From Gigaspora rosea (taxonomy: Eukaryota > Glomeromycota > Glomeromycetes > Diversisporales > Gigasporaceae), in the NCBI GenBank assembly GCA_003550325.1, contig QKWP01000208.1, forward strand, positions 322,292 through 386,291: a stretch of DNA of 64,000 bases, given 5' to 3'. The translations under genes were made by a program, and so were the position numbers. The notes beneath the pieces were generated by a model. It did not search any database. It was not told where the DNA came from and saw nothing but the letters and a program-made list of their open reading frames with translations. Shown in pieces: positions 1 through 11,339 of this stretch. Every line of letters starts with the position of its first letter. Position 1 is the first letter of the stretch.

Positions 1-256
1 ATATACTAAAATTTATTTAAAAAGTTATTGCTAAAGATTTCTTTATTTTTTATATAAAATAATCAAATAAATTATATTAAACCCTTTCCTATCTACCAAA
101 ATAATTTTTTGAATTAAAAAAAATTATATTTTATTACTAAAAAATATTACTAATGATTTTTATTTGAGGTATCAATCTTTTTGCACCGGCCTATACTATT
201 AAATATTTTATTTCTACAACTTAATTATGTAGAACCTTCTCTACTATGATACCTTT

Positions 257-619
257 TTAGGAAACATCGTTTAATAGCAGTTTAAAAACTCCTTTTGTTA
301 GAACCTTATGAACAATAAAAGGTCCCTTCCATTTAGGGTAAAGCTTATGGCTTTTTGAATATTCTTGAGAAGCCTTATAAACTAAGACTTTATCACCTTT
401 TTTTAGGTCGTCCAATGCCCAAAGTTGTTGATTATACCTAACTTTGGCTGATTTTTGGGCATTTTCGACTCTTTTTACTGCAGCAGCCCTGGATTGGAGT
501 AGGACTTCGATTAATTTGAATAAGCGTTGAAGAAATGTTCCTTCTAATAAGTCTTCTGATTCATTTGGATGAATTGAGAAACACGCCTTCCTCCTATATA
601 CAAGATAAAAGAGAGTCAT
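257..619 (-). pseudogene. Ty3/gypsy integrase C-terminal fragment
   Basis: The minus-strand reading frame (120 aa) has the pattern of the integrase C-terminal region of gypsy retroelements: a basic helical stretch (SRAAAVKRVENAQKSAKVRY), then DLKKGDKVLVYK and KLYPKWKGPFIV, the GPY/F-like module that follows the catalytic core. It lacks the core and a true start. It is the 3' end of the retroelement whose other parts lie at 2037-2690 and 5040-8490 in the same orientation. The hAT-like element at 642-2028 separates it from the core. No long terminal repeat could be recognised in the 256 bases to its left. Confidence 0.75.
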
Positions 620-641
620 CTTTGTAGTGTCTTGCCTTGCT

Positions 642-2028
642 TAGTGTTCCTATGAACCTGAACTGAACTGAACTTAGGTCAAGTTCAGGTTCAGGTTCAG
701 GTTCAGTATTGAACCTGAACCTGAACATTTTTTAAAACATGTTCAGGTTCAGGTTAAGTATAGAACTTTTAGAGCTGGTTCAGGTTCAGTTCAGGTTCAG
801 TTCATAAGTTCATGAACATGTTCAGGTTCAGTCTGGTGTTCATATGAACTAGTGATTCTAGGATTTGGTCTGGGTTTGGTCTGGTCCAGACCAGACTCAA
901 ACTCTAAATTTTATTATTAAAACTTTATACTAAACTCAAACTCAATCATAAGTTTGATCAGGCTAGTCCAAATTTTGCAAATTAGTTTGAAAAATATGTG
1001 TATTTTTTGATACTGAACAAGTTTACTTAGAGTGAGAAGTATAAATCAGTTAGTAAAATTTAGAGAATCATAGCATTTTGTATAATTTTATTAATAAATT
1101 TATACAAATTTCTATAATTCTCCAAATTTTACTAATTGATCATAACTTCTTGCACTAAGTAAACTTGTTAAGCACCAAAAAATACATCAAATCGGGATAT
1201 TTTATTTTACTTTTCTTAAAATTTGAAGAAAAAAATGCTTAATTTTGGAATTTTCATCAAAAATTCAAAATTAAGCATCTTTGACGCAAATTTTAAGGAA
1301 AATAAAATAAAATATGCGATATGATGTATTTTTTGGTGCTAAACAAGTTTACTTAGATCAAGAAGTTATGATCAATTTGTAAAATTTAGAAAATCATAGC
1401 ATTTTGTATAATTTTATTAATAAAATTATACAAATTTCTATGATTCTCTAAATTTTACTAATTGATCATAACTTCTTGATCTAAGTAAACTTGTTTAGCA
1501 CCAAAAAATACATCATTTCGGTATATTTTATTTTATTTTCCTTAAAATTTGCGTTAAAGATGCTTAATTTTGAATTTTTGATGAAATTTTCCAAAATTAA
1601 GCATCTTTTCTTCAAATTTTAAGAAAAGTAAAATAAAATATCCCGATTTGATGTATTTTTTGGTGCTTAACAAATTTACTTAGTGCAAGAAATTAAGATC
1701 AATTAGTAAAATTTTGAGAATAATAGAAATTTGTATAATTTTATTAATAAAATTATACAAATTTCTATGATTCTCTAACTTTTACTAATTAATTCTAACT
1801 TTGTAATTTAGGTAAACATGTGCATATATTATGAACCTGAACATGTTCATGTACCTTGAACTGAACCTGAACTGAACTTTTTTTAATTCAGGTTCAGGTT
1901 CATGTTCAATAATTTTAAGTTCAAGTTCAGTTCAGTATTGAACTTTTAGAGCAGGTTCAGGTTCAGGTTCAGGTTCATTGAACCTGAACCTGAACCTCTA
2001 TTGAACTGAACTGAACTTCAGAACACTA
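642..2028. mobile_element. hAT-like non-autonomous element, 1387 bp, GGTTCA-rich ends
   Basis: Both ends read TAGTGTTC inward, and the element is flanked by a perfect 8-bp target duplication GCCTTGCT (634-641 and 2029-2036). An 8-bp duplication and YARNG-type ends are hAT hallmarks. Both subterminal regions are dense arrays of AGGTTC/GAACCT. The interior (about 1010-1830) is a giant inverted repeat. No transposase is present. It is inserted in the gypsy integrase. Confidence 0.85.
1010..1830. repeat. Giant nested inverted repeat inside the hAT-like element
   Basis: The segment is roughly symmetrical about position 1423, with arms of about 400 bp. For example, 1180-1330 is the reverse complement of 1498-1666 with few changes. 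Each arm holds a further palindrome centred near 1090 or 1745, and another lies at the overall centre. All three are built on the same AATTTTATTAATAAAATT-type core. Confidence 0.8.
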
Positions 2029-2036
2029 GCCTTGCT

Positions 2037-2690
2037 GTTCAATATGCAAACAAAATGGAGAAAATTAAGAGATCCCAATCTCATACATTGATTACAAGTT
2101 TGGCTAGGGACTCACAAAGAGTATTATTAAATCGTTCGACTAGTCTGTTGGTTTTGAAATCTTTTTAAATATTTATCTATTAATGAGTTTCTAAAATGCA
2201 TTCCTCAATCTGACAATAGATATTGCGCGCACTCGTGTCTATATACAATATCCTCATAAATAAAATCGGCTACCTCATTAGCATTAGTATTTTTGATAGC
2301 TTTGGCCTCTGCCTATTTCGTCATATAGTCTATCACGACTACTATATATTTAAGGGACCTACAATATCGGCCCAATCTTAAAAAATGGCGCTTTAACTAG
2401 AATTGGGTATAGTGGGGTTTCACCAAGTTTTTATACCACCTTTGACACACATTACACATTTTAACGTAATTTCTTATATCTTCATACATCTGAGGCCAGT
2501 AATATTTGCTAGTATTTGTCTCGAATTTTATTAAACATGATAATCTTCCTAGATAACTTCCCAATGGGTGTGAGTGTATCAGGAATAAAATTGGTTCAAT
2601 TTCATACTTCTGAATAACCTTTAAAAATCGATTTTCTTTATGTTTGTCTTTTTTATAAAGCAGACTTTTTTTAACTTCAAAGAATTAACT
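2037..2690 (-). pseudogene. Ty3/gypsy integrase zinc-finger and core remnant
   Basis: Read on the minus strand, about 2690-2400 gives the RNase H-integrase linker (SLLYKKDKHKENRFLKVIQK) followed by an H2C2-like zinc region (YYWPQMYEDIRNYV, then KMCNVCQRW). About 2345-2275 gives the start of the catalytic core (YIVVVIDYMTK). The expected Trp after MTK is a TAG stop at 2313-2315, so the core is dead. It continues leftward into the fragment at 257-619 across the hAT-like insertion. Frames shift between segments. Confidence 0.75.
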
Positions 2691-2802
2691 TTGTGCCTGC
2701 ATACTTCATTGTTGTTGCGGTGTGAATGTTTGAGATAATGTATGTTCCATCAGATAAGTTTTTAACTGCTGATATCAGAGTGGTTCCATTTTGATATGCC
2801 AT
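2677..2802 (-). CDS. Short minus-strand ORF, 41 aa, possible lectin-type fragment
   Basis: An ATG-to-TGA frame of 41 codons overlaps the right edge of the integrase remnant. It is open for about 20 more codons upstream without an ATG. Its composition is protein-like (NLSDGTYIISNIHT), and it distantly recalls the start of ricin-B/beta-trefoil modules (a DGTY-I-N-T pattern). This is only a resemblance. It may be part of the sequence inserted between the gypsy fragments, or a chance frame. Confidence 0.2.
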   Translation of the reverse strand: MAYQNGTTLISAVKNLSDGTYIISNIHTATTMKYAGTKLIL

Positions 2803-5035
2803 AACACTGACTATCTGGGCTAAATTTAATTTAATGTCAGATTTTTTTCTGGTTAGAGTGACTTTTGAATATTATAATTTGAAATTATTATTTTAATTTT
2901 CCATAGTCAAATGATGCTACGAACTTTGACATAAAAGTTCAAATTCGAAAGTTTCAATTTTATATATTGATTTTATAACCAGCCCTTAATCTATCTTTTC
3001 AGAAAAACAAGAAGTAAGTATTTTGTATTTCCAAATTTATATGTAAATTTGCTAATACTTATTTATTGGCCAAGGGCCATAGCCATACTTTTATTTAATG
3101 ACTTCTAATATTTTGAAAAAACATTTTCATTATCGCCCCTTTAGTAAATCTAGAAATGCATCTTCATAGGACTTCAGAACTAATGTTACTACTTATATTA
3201 AAAAAAAAATTTTTTCTTACTTTTTGTGGTTACAGGCAGAGCACCTTACATTTTGTGCATATTTGTGGCTTACAGGCAGAGCACCTTACTTTTTGTATGT
3301 ATTGTGGCTTACAAGTAGAGCACTTTACTTTTTGCATGTATTATGGCTTATAGGCAGAGCACCTTACTTTTTGTGCGTATTGCAGCTTACAGACAAAGCA
3401 CCTTACTTTGCGCATATTGCAGCTTAGAGGCAGAGCATCTTACTTTTTGCATGTATTGCAGCTTATAGGCAAAGCACCTTACTTTTTGCGCGTATTGCGG
3501 CTTACAGACAAAGTACTTTACTTTTTGCGTGTATTGCGACTTACGGGCAGAGCACCCTCAGCAAAAATATATTATATATATATATATATTTTTTAAAGTA
3601 TTTTTAAGATCATCATGGATAATTTTGTTAAACATCATCCATGATCATCTGACATATAACCGATCAATGATCATCTATAATAATCGATCCTTTTCTTTTT
3701 TTTTATTCTAGTATACATGCTCATATTAACTTCTTGTTTTATTTTTATTTAACTGTCAAGCAGTAATGGCGTCGTTGTTGGAGAAGACATCATTAATGGA
3801 GTTGTTGTAGGTATCGCATTGCCTTATAGGTGGGTGTTGTAGTCATTATGCATTTGAATTGCATTGGGTGTTGCCGCCTTTAAATTTACTTTTGTTTGGT
3901 TGGTGTTTTTTTTTTGCTATCACATTTCTAACTTTCCACCTTTCTTTCGGTTTCAGTTTTTCATCACTTGCTTTGGTACCACTGCTATGGTAGGTGTCAC
4001 ATTATTGTAATTATTGTGTTGTCTTGAGGTGGATTTTACGTTTTTAGTGTTTTCCTTTGTTGTTGCATGTCTAACCTCTACTATTCTTTCCATAATCATT
4101 GGTTTTATTTTTGCGCTGCTTGCTTTGGTGTCGCTGCTATGATAAGTGTCGTGTGTCGCTGGCGTATTTTACTGCATGTTCTTTCTGTAATCGTTGGTTT
4201 CAATTTCGTGCTATTCATTTTCAGCAATTATGATGGCGATGCATTATTATTGCTTTTGGAGTGGATGTCATCATTCGATTTACTCTAGTATCATTGGTGC
4301 ATTTTATTTGGTGCATATTTAACCTTCCCACTTTTTTTTCATAATTGTCATTAGTGTCAGTTTCGTGTGATGTTACAAGTGGGTGTTGCCATTATTCGTG
4401 TTGTCTTTGTTCCTTTGTGGTAACCATTTCGTAGTTATTGGAGGTGTCATTGTTTTTGATATGGTTCTTGGCATCTTTTCTCTTGGTGCTGTTATTTAAA
4501 AAATTTCATCAAGCTAGTTAGTAGGATTAGGGTGAGTTAGTTTGTAGGGTTTTTCCTATGCTTTAGTAAAATAAAAATGCTGTAGCAGAGGCGATAGCCA
4601 TAGCGGAAGCATAAACTATCCTTTAGAAGCAAAGGATAATGAACAATGTCTTTTGATATAATAAATATTATTGAACTATGTTAAATTGCGCCATACGTAC
4701 TAATATCGAAAAATCTCACGATCTGCAAAATTGTTTAATTTACGCAGATCAATGATTATGTGATACAATGGATGGTATTTAATAATATCATCCCAGATGG
4801 TGTTTAGAAATGTTCATATTTTTTTTATTAGTATTTATATAAGTATAGTATAAATTGAAAAAAAAATTTAAATAAAAAAATTTTTTAAAGTTTATACTAA
4901 TGGTATAACCTTACTAATTTTCAAGAAAGTGAATGTATATTCTATGTATATATTTGTCCAAGTTTTCATAGATTAAAATTTTATTAATGCTAAATTGGCT
5001 TTACATTTATATACAGTTTTTTTTTTAATTAATCA
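2691..5035. other. Unidentified insertion between gypsy integrase and RNase H
   Basis: Gypsy coding similarity stops near 2690 and resumes near 5040, so about 2.3 kb has been inserted or recombined in. It contains the 39-bp minisatellite at 3227-3566 and a TG-rich stretch (3760-4500) with degenerate internal repetition: GCTTTGGTACCACTGCTATG near 3970 resembles a segment near 4125. I found no convincing terminal repeats, target duplication or gene. The 73-aa frame at 4067-4288 is hydrophobic low-complexity sequence and is not called. Confidence 0.5.
3227..3566 (+). repeat. 39-bp minisatellite, about 8.5 copies
   Basis: Tandem units of about 39 bp of the type GGCTTACAGGCAGAGCACCT plus ACTTTTTG-GTATT, with point differences; one unit is short by 2 bp. 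Because 39 is 13 codons, long open frames run through it, reading a 13-aa repeat of the type LTGRAPYFLYVLW. The open frames follow from the repeat period and are not evidence of a gene. Confidence 0.9.
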
Positions 5036-5039
5036 TCTT

Positions 5040-5570
5040 ATCTTTTTCTTTGCTTAGGTACATCCTCAATAAAGCATCGATGTTCAAATGTTTTCTCCCA
5101 GCGTGGTGGATAATTGAATAATTATATGGCTGCAATCTTAAAATCTATTGAGCTCTGACTCCTTTTGGTTCAGCTGTATGTAACTATTTGAGGGCTGCAT
5201 GGTTTATTATAATGTTTGGTGCCTAAATAATGGTGAAAATGTTCTACTGCTTACACGACCGCTAAATATTCGAGTATAGGCGCCGAATAATTTCATTCTG
5301 GCCTAGAGAGCCCCGTACTTGCATACACAACTACATATTCCTTTTATTTCTTATCTTTTTGGAATAATATGGCTCCCAATCCCATGCCTGATACATCTGT
5401 ATACAAGTAGAACATTTCTTCAAAATTGGGATATCTTAATATAGGGGCTTTTACCAAATAGCTCTTTAGAGTTTTGAATGCATGTTGTTTTTCTTCAGTC
5501 CATTCATATGTTACAGTTTTTTCCAGTAACTTATGAAGAGGGCGAGCAATATTTGCAAACTTCTTAACAA
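5040..5570 (-). pseudogene. Ty3/gypsy RNase H remnant
   Basis: Minus-strand translation shows the RNase H region of gypsy Pol: EWTEEKQHAFKTLK, then YLYTDVSGMGLGAILFQ with the first catalytic Asp in TDVS, and near 5120-5050 the closing motif GRKHLNIDALLRM (compare the usual G-K-H-N-ADALSR). In-frame stops, such as one after the KDKK segment near 5345, break the frame. It is continuous with the reverse transcriptase to its right. Confidence 0.75.
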
Positions 5571-5574
5571 ATCG

Positions 5575-6300
5575 TCAATAATAGGAGGCCAACCCAAGAA
5601 AGTCCCATAGCTGTCTAATGTTTGTCGGTACTAGAAATTCTTTTACTTTATTAATTTTGGATTTATTAGGTTTTATACCTTCTCTACTTATTATGTGTTC
5701 TAAATAATGTAGTTCTGTTTGAAAGAAATTACATTTATCTAAATTTAATTTAAGTCCCACCTTTTGAAGTTTCTCAAAAATAATTTTAAATGTTTTAGGT
5801 GATCATAAAATGTCTTCAAGTAGACATTTATATTATCTAGATACACCACGGCATACTCTCCAATACATTCCTGCAAAATTTTATCCATGAGCCTTTAAAT
5901 GTTCCTGGTGCATTACACAACCCAAACAGCGTTATGTTAAATTCGTATGTACCAAATTTGGTCATGAAAGTGGTCTTTTCTTTATCTTCCTCTCTTACTC
6001 CAACCTGCCAATAACTGCTTATCAAGTTGAGGGTTGAAAACCATTTGGCCCCTCCGAATGTATCCAGAAGATTATTTATATGTGGAAGAGGATATGTGTT
6101 TTTTTTAGTTACTGCATTTAACTTATGGTAGTCAATACAAAAGTGAAGTTTCCCTCCCTTCTTTGGGACAATTACCACAGGAGATGCCCACAGACTAAAG
6201 ACATCTATAATTAACCCTTGTTTTCTTAATTTTATTATTTCTTGTTTAATACATTTACTCTCTTCATAGTGGCCTTATAGAGTCTCTGGTTAATTAGGAT
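5575..6300 (-). pseudogene. Ty3/gypsy reverse transcriptase, broken
   Basis: Two minus-strand frames (6178-5837 and 5760-5575) carry successive blocks of a gypsy reverse transcriptase. These are VIVPKKGGKLHFCIDYHKLN, then YPLPHINNLLDTFGGAKWFS, then LFGLCNAPGTF. The thumb/connection follows as KCNFFQTELHYLEHIIS and IRQLWDFLGLASYY. The catalytic box, normally YLDD, reads YLDN near 5840-5850, so one of the paired aspartates is Asn. A frameshift lies just before that box. The copy cannot be active. Confidence 0.85.
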
Positions 6301-6491
6301 GGTGTCTCCGGTGTCGATGGTATGAGTGAAAATTTCAGTATGACCCAAATCTTCAAGACCTTTTGCAAACATTATTTTTTTACTTAACAGAAATTTTTCT
6401 ACCTCTTGACTTGTTGAAGTGTTAAATCATTATTTTTAACAATTTTTGAATCTTCAGCTCCATTGAATTTTCTCCTTCTTGTTCCTTTATA

Positions 6492-6607
6492 CCGTATTTA
6501 CATGAAATAATGCACAGGGGTAAAATTATGAATTTCAGCCTAAATTAAGCTTAATTTGGGCTAAACCTCAAAATAATGCCCTTGTGCGTTATTTCACATA
6601 AATATGG
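6492..6607. mobile_element. 116-bp foldback MITE with TA target duplication
   Basis: Nearly the whole element is palindromic. The left arm starts CCGTATTTACATGAAATAA and the right arm reads the same inward with about four changes. TA dinucleotides flank it (6490-6491 and 6608-6609), as for Tc1/mariner-type MITEs. It lies within the gypsy element between the reverse transcriptase and protease. Confidence 0.7.
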
Positions 6608-6807
6608 TAGGTACCTTTACAATATTTGTAAAGAATAGAGTGGGTTTTTATTACAATATTTCTCTATAAAACAACCTTCTACTTCATTTAGTTCCTCATT
6701 TTCTTCGTAATTGAATTTATTGAAGGTATCACCACCTTCACTATTATAATTTTTCTCTTTCTCATACTGTTTAAGGCCTTCAAATCCAGAGTTTGTAATT
6801 GGGACTT

Positions 6808-7155
6808 CTATAGTTTTTCTTCATACCGTATATATAATTTTTGCACATCAAAATAAATATGAGTATTTGTTTTCTGGAACCAATCAGTTCCCAATAATAA
6901 TGTCTCTTCCAGTAATTCAATTATGCAAAGGGTGGTGGGAACCATAATGTCCTTTAATTTTATCTTTACATCCTTTACTTTGTCTAACATTCTTGCCTTT
7001 GATCCAGTGGCCATTACTACCATAGTCATAGACTCTTCATCTATTTTTAATTTTAGCTTGTTGATAGTCTTCATGAAATAATACATACTGCAGCCTAAGA
7101 GTCTAGAATGAAACTTCTCTGTATCTTTATGCAACACCATGCGGCTGTAGTACAT
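6808..7155 (-). pseudogene. Ty3/gypsy aspartic protease region
   Basis: The 115-aa minus-strand frame ends in LLEETLLLGTDWFQKTNTHI. The LLGTDW block is the conserved C-terminal part of gypsy proteases. The active-site D-T/S-G triad is not seen in this frame and would lie upstream, where the frame is broken. It sits between gag and reverse transcriptase, as expected. Confidence 0.65.
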
Positions 7156-7202
7156 TGTTTTCCTTCAATATTAATTAAATTTGCTTCTTTAGTTGGTAAC
7201 GG

Positions 7203-7445
7203 TCATTTTAATACCCAAGCTAAGTTTCTTCTCTGATTTGGATATTGTAACATTTGACCTATAGTGGCAGTGGTAGATAATACTAAAATATCTTCAGTGA
7301 CATTATAGGGTAAGAGTGAATCCACAACTGACAGTCTACGTTTTCCTTTTGATTTTGTTATATTATGCCTCTTTGCTTCAGGATTTTGGTCGATATTTCT
7401 TTCTTGTTCCATTTTATTTAATTCTGGAGATTGAACTTTGGGCAC
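7203..7445 (-). pseudogene. Ty3/gypsy gag-protease linker fragment
   Basis: An 80-aa minus-strand frame with a basic stretch (KSKGKRRLSVVDSLLPYNV) followed by ATIGQMLQYPNQRRNL, the segment that commonly precedes the protease in this type of gypsy element. It is separated from gag (right) and protease (left) by frameshifts. Confidence 0.55.
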
Positions 7446-7639
7446 ATTCCTCTCTCTTTAACCTCTCATTCTAGTCAGGATTTGTAGATCGCTTACCCGT
7501 TTTTTGTAAGGTAGGTCTATTTCCTATATTATATACTTCTCTCTCAATACTATCATTATCATCTATGACTTTACAAAAGTTAACATTTTTTTCTTGATTA
7601 AAGATCTTTTCATCTCAAATCAATTTGGATTTACATAGT

Positions 7640-8490
7640 TTGGTCTTTTTGACCTACAATATCGAGCCATATAACCTTTATTGCCACAGTTATGACATAC
7701 AATTTTTCTTCTAGAATTTGGATAAATATTATTTTAAGGCCATCCTTTTATGGTCTTGATTTTATCCGTTAAAGTGGCATAATTTAAAGCCACAGCCTCA
7801 ATCCTTTCTTTAAGGACCCTTAATTTATTTCCTAATTTAGGCTGCAACTTGTGGGTTTTAGTAGGGATTTGTCCATAATAGTTACCAGCCTCCAACCTTC
7901 TTGCTGCAGCTGTCACTTCATTTAGGTTCTTAGGCACAGCAACAGCCACGAAAGTAGCATGATTCTTTTTTAAACCACTCAAAAACATACCTACAATAAA
8001 TCCATCCAACAACCCTTTATCTAAATTAACCTGACTAAGCAACCTTTTAAATTTTGCAGCATATACATCCACCTTTTCGAATTCTTGTTGTTTCAAGAAG
8101 TTCAACTCTATTTGCCACTGATGTTGTTGTTCAGGTAGTGCAAAATGCTTGACAAACAAATAATAAAAACTTTTCTCCTCTCTCCATCATCTTCATTTTT
8201 GGTTTTCTAACTCTCAATATTATCTTTATTTTCTTTATACTAGTTTGCAGCTGTTCTTTTTAAATATCTAGACGCAATTTTTAACTGATGGTTTTCTATC
8301 CAATTATTCGCTTCAGCGGCACGTTTGAATTTGTCAAACCACTCAAAGGGGTCAGGTCTTCTTTATATATACCATAGAAGTATTTGACTTTAATGTGGTT
8401 GTTTTCTTTTGGAGCAGCCATACTTCCATTTTGACTCTCGAGGAATCTTATCATCATTTCTATGAATTGATAGAACTGTTTAGTATTCAT
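7640..8490 (-). pseudogene. Ty3/gypsy gag remnant
   Basis: The frame 8490-8296 gives a gag N-terminus, including FYGIYKEDLTPLSGL. The frame 8159-7734 gives the capsid body (HQWQIELNFLKQQEFEKVDV, FKRLLSQV, GMFLSGLKKNHATFV). Further on, near 7710-7660, is a zinc-knuckle relic reading CHNCGNKGYMARYC. A functional CX2CX4HX4C knuckle has His where this has Tyr. Frame breaks separate the parts. The sequence right of 8490 should hold the leader and 5' LTR, but I could not define their boundaries. Confidence 0.75.
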
Positions 8491-8720
8491 ATTAGTTGAT
8501 TATTTTATTGTATTTCTTTGTTACGAAGTTGGTATCTTACAGTTACCACCAATTGCTACGGGTGTAATTGGTTCAAACGTTATAGATATGATATAAAATA
8601 TAATAAAAGGCAGTTCACTAGAGGTGTGACTTGGTATTTAACACGATTTATAATAAAAAGGTGAAAATTGTATATTTAGATAATCCGAACTTAATATATA
8701 TTTATTGGATTGGTATTGCT

Positions 8721-8878
8721 AGGGTAGTGCCAGATATTACGTAATATTTTAGGTGAAGGGTGTCTCTGAAATCTTATATTAAATATAGAAGTTCATAATA
8801 GCTAATCAAACTTCTTTTATGTAGAGGGAGGGGTAGGGGTATAGTAAAATTATATTACGTAATATATGTCACTACCCT
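8721..8878. mobile_element. Small inverted-repeat element, 158 bp
   Basis: The terminal inverted repeats are 28 bp with three mismatches, starting AGGGTAGTG and containing ATTACGTAATAT. No clear target duplication was found, so boundaries may be off by a few bases. It lies just beyond the gag end of the gypsy relic. Confidence 0.5.
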
Positions 8879-10019
8879 TAATAATCCAGAGATTACTCTT
8901 AAAGGAGAGCTAAAACCTCTTTCTTTTATACTTTATAAAATTTATGGGAACCTCAAATCTAACACTATAGAACATTATGGAAACTACAAGGATAAAATTT
9001 TACAATACCCTTATCTACGATGTTATTATAATTGTATATTATACTCAAGGTTAAAAGGTTTCTAAATATTATGCCATATGCTGAGCCCCGAGAATGCTTG
9101 ATCAATTATATACGATCCATTATATGCATGATCGGTTGTGAATTGTTGATATGCATTGTCAATCATAATTGTCTATTATGCATTGTCACTTAATGTATGA
9201 TTAATTATCATATGAAATGTGGCACAGTATACAGATTAATGATCATCCGATATTTGGAATGTCACATTTACACTGTAACACTACTAATTAAAAAATAAAT
9301 AATCAAAGTTAGATAGATTAAAATCGGTTATCATATATGAGAATTATATAACTTTGGTATTTTCAATGAGATAGGCTAGTTCCAAGTTCTACAATTAATT
9401 AAGCAATGCTTATAGTAATTTTTGCCAAAAATTCATGCTATGAAGTTGGATATTAATTTTGCAAATCACAATTCTTGATAAAAAAAGAAAAAGAGTTGCT
9501 GAACCAACTCTTTGTTTCTATTGCAATAATAAAATATAAATACTTTAGAGCACCCTATATCTTGAGTGTTGTACTGTTTGCAATCAAATTATATAAAAGT
9601 TTATGGTCATAATTTGCATCAAATATATTCACTCTGACTTTATGCAAATGAATAAAATTACAAAATTATGATAATATGTAATCCTAATCATAATAAATGA
9701 AAGTCAAATAAATTACAAATAAATCAAAAAATAATAATTTTGATAAATCAGAATTGCTTAATTATTACCTCATTTTACTATTACAACATGCCTATATAAG
9801 GGAGTTTCCAGAAATCAGCTGATTTCTGAGTGGGTTGGTGGGTCGGCTGAAGTATCAGGTGTAATTCCGGCCAAAATTTCATAATTCCGGACAAAGTTGC
9901 AAAATTATTTTTGACCAAAATTATAGATTTATTAATAATATTTAATAATTAATAACTTTTGATCTACTGGGCCAAATTTGATAATTCAACCAAAATGATA
10001 CTCTTAATGAGAGGATTCT
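8879..10019. other. No recognisable gene
   Basis: AT-rich sequence without ORFs of note. Repeated GATCAATTATATNNGATC-like short palindromes occur near 9100-9200. Nothing else could be assigned. Confidence 0.5.
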
Positions 10020-10138
10020 AGCTAATAAATATCTGTATACATGATCTTATCAGTATAGTTGAACCTATTTATTGTAGTTTAAAAAATGGCTCAATTAATC
10101 TTCATCTTCTTCGCATTGTTACCTTACTGATATTAATT

Positions 10139-10369
10139 GTGGCAGATTAAAATGAAATCAGATTAAAATGAAACTGGGGGCCTCTCTTGCTCACCTTTAA
10201 AGCTTATAAAACCCACATATACTCGTTTATCAATAACCCTAACTCTAAACCCTAATCCTAATGCTAAAAAAACCCTAAAAATGTTCCCTAAAAAATTTTA
10301 AAATTTTGCTTAAAAAATAGAAAAAATAGAAAAATTTCATTTTAATCCGAATTCATTTTAATCTGTCAC
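10139..10369. mobile_element. 231-bp MITE
   Basis: Terminal inverted repeats of about 35 bp start GTGGCAGATTAAAATGAA (right end GTGACAG inward, few mismatches). They are flanked by the 7-bp repeat ATTAATT (10132-10138 and 10370-10376). Its interior (CCACATATACTC, CTAAACCCTAATCC) resembles the interior of the MITE at 50176-50368, although the ends differ. Confidence 0.7.
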
Positions 10370-10552
10370 ATTAATTAATATTAATAATAATTTATGCAAG
10401 TTTTTTACCTTGATATTTATTTTTCTTTTATTGTGTTTTTCAAACTACTGTGACCGTCAGATGATCATTCATCATACCTATTGTAACAAATTATTTTTTT
10501 CATTTTTAGTTTTATGTTATAAATATTTTTAAATCATGTATACAAATAACGT

Positions 10553-11152
10553 AATGGGGCTTGGTGGCTTAACTCATGCAAGAGCGTATACGCTCAAAAT
10601 ATTACGTATACGCGATTACACAAACTTGTAAATACCACGCCATGCACGTATACGTTCAAATTAGAGCGTATACGCTCAGAAAAGAACTACATGCTCAAAA
10701 TAGAGCGTAAACGCTCTAACCCAACAAAATGAATAAAAGACCTTTCAATTCAATAAAGAAAAAAGAAGTTCCATGTCCACTCTAAAATAAAACATAATAC
10801 TAAAATGATAAACTTATCTTTTGAATTCGGCTTGTAACCTTAATAAACCTTGCGAGACTCAATTCGACGGACTGAATTGGCTTGTAACTTCGTATTGGCT
10901 TATTATAACTCGAATTCTGCGTAACGAGTTTGGTTAATCTTTTTTAAATTACTCACGTGATTCCGACCCATTTGAACTTCGTACAAATCCTCCGTGTCGT
11001 TATATCTCGATTCTCCTTAACATCAACCCGGATTGTGATACTTTTACATACTCCCTTCGTTTATTTATACCCTTAACCCGTAATCGGTTGAAGCTTTAAA
11101 TTGGCACTATTGTCTATATTGTTCTACCGCCCTTCCAATTTAACCATTACAC
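10553..11152 (+). repeat. Dispersed repeat copy A (inverted partner at 21479-22126)
   Basis: About 600 bp matching, in reverse complement, 21479-22126. Shared features are several GAGCGTATACGCTC-type palindromes, GACTCAATTCGACGGACTGA, and GGCACTATTGTCTATATTGT near the far end. Ends are approximately TAATGGGGCTT and CCATTACA. I found no matching target duplications, so whether it is a solo LTR or a DNA element is open. Confidence 0.7.
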
Positions 11153-11339
11153 TATAAATATTTAAATTTGATATTTCTTCAAAAATTTCAGTTTAAAAAA
11201 CAACAATTTCGATGATTTCTAGCTATACGTCAATTCTCTACTATAACTTATAATTGTTTGATTGCATAACACGAAAATTTTAACTTTTTCGCTGATTTTC
11301 TCAAACTTTAAGTGAAATTATTTTGATTCTCAGATTCCC

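Noticed and set aside
3227..3566. Possible CRISPR array
   Set aside because: The whole 39-bp unit repeats, with no unique spacers, in a eukaryotic context.
3156..3711. Several overlapping plus-strand ORFs of 60-67 aa
   Set aside because: They are frames of the 39-bp minisatellite and adjoining AT runs; the frame changes between units and there is no start or promoter logic.
1..8900. Long terminal repeats of the gypsy element
   Set aside because: No pair of similar direct repeats could be matched between 1-256 and the region right of 8490; the left LTR may lie outside the window.
10236..10276. Telomere-like CCCTAA/TTAGGG stretches (also near 19060 and 19766)
   Set aside because: Only one to three units, inside MITEs and flanked by array sequence; not a telomere.
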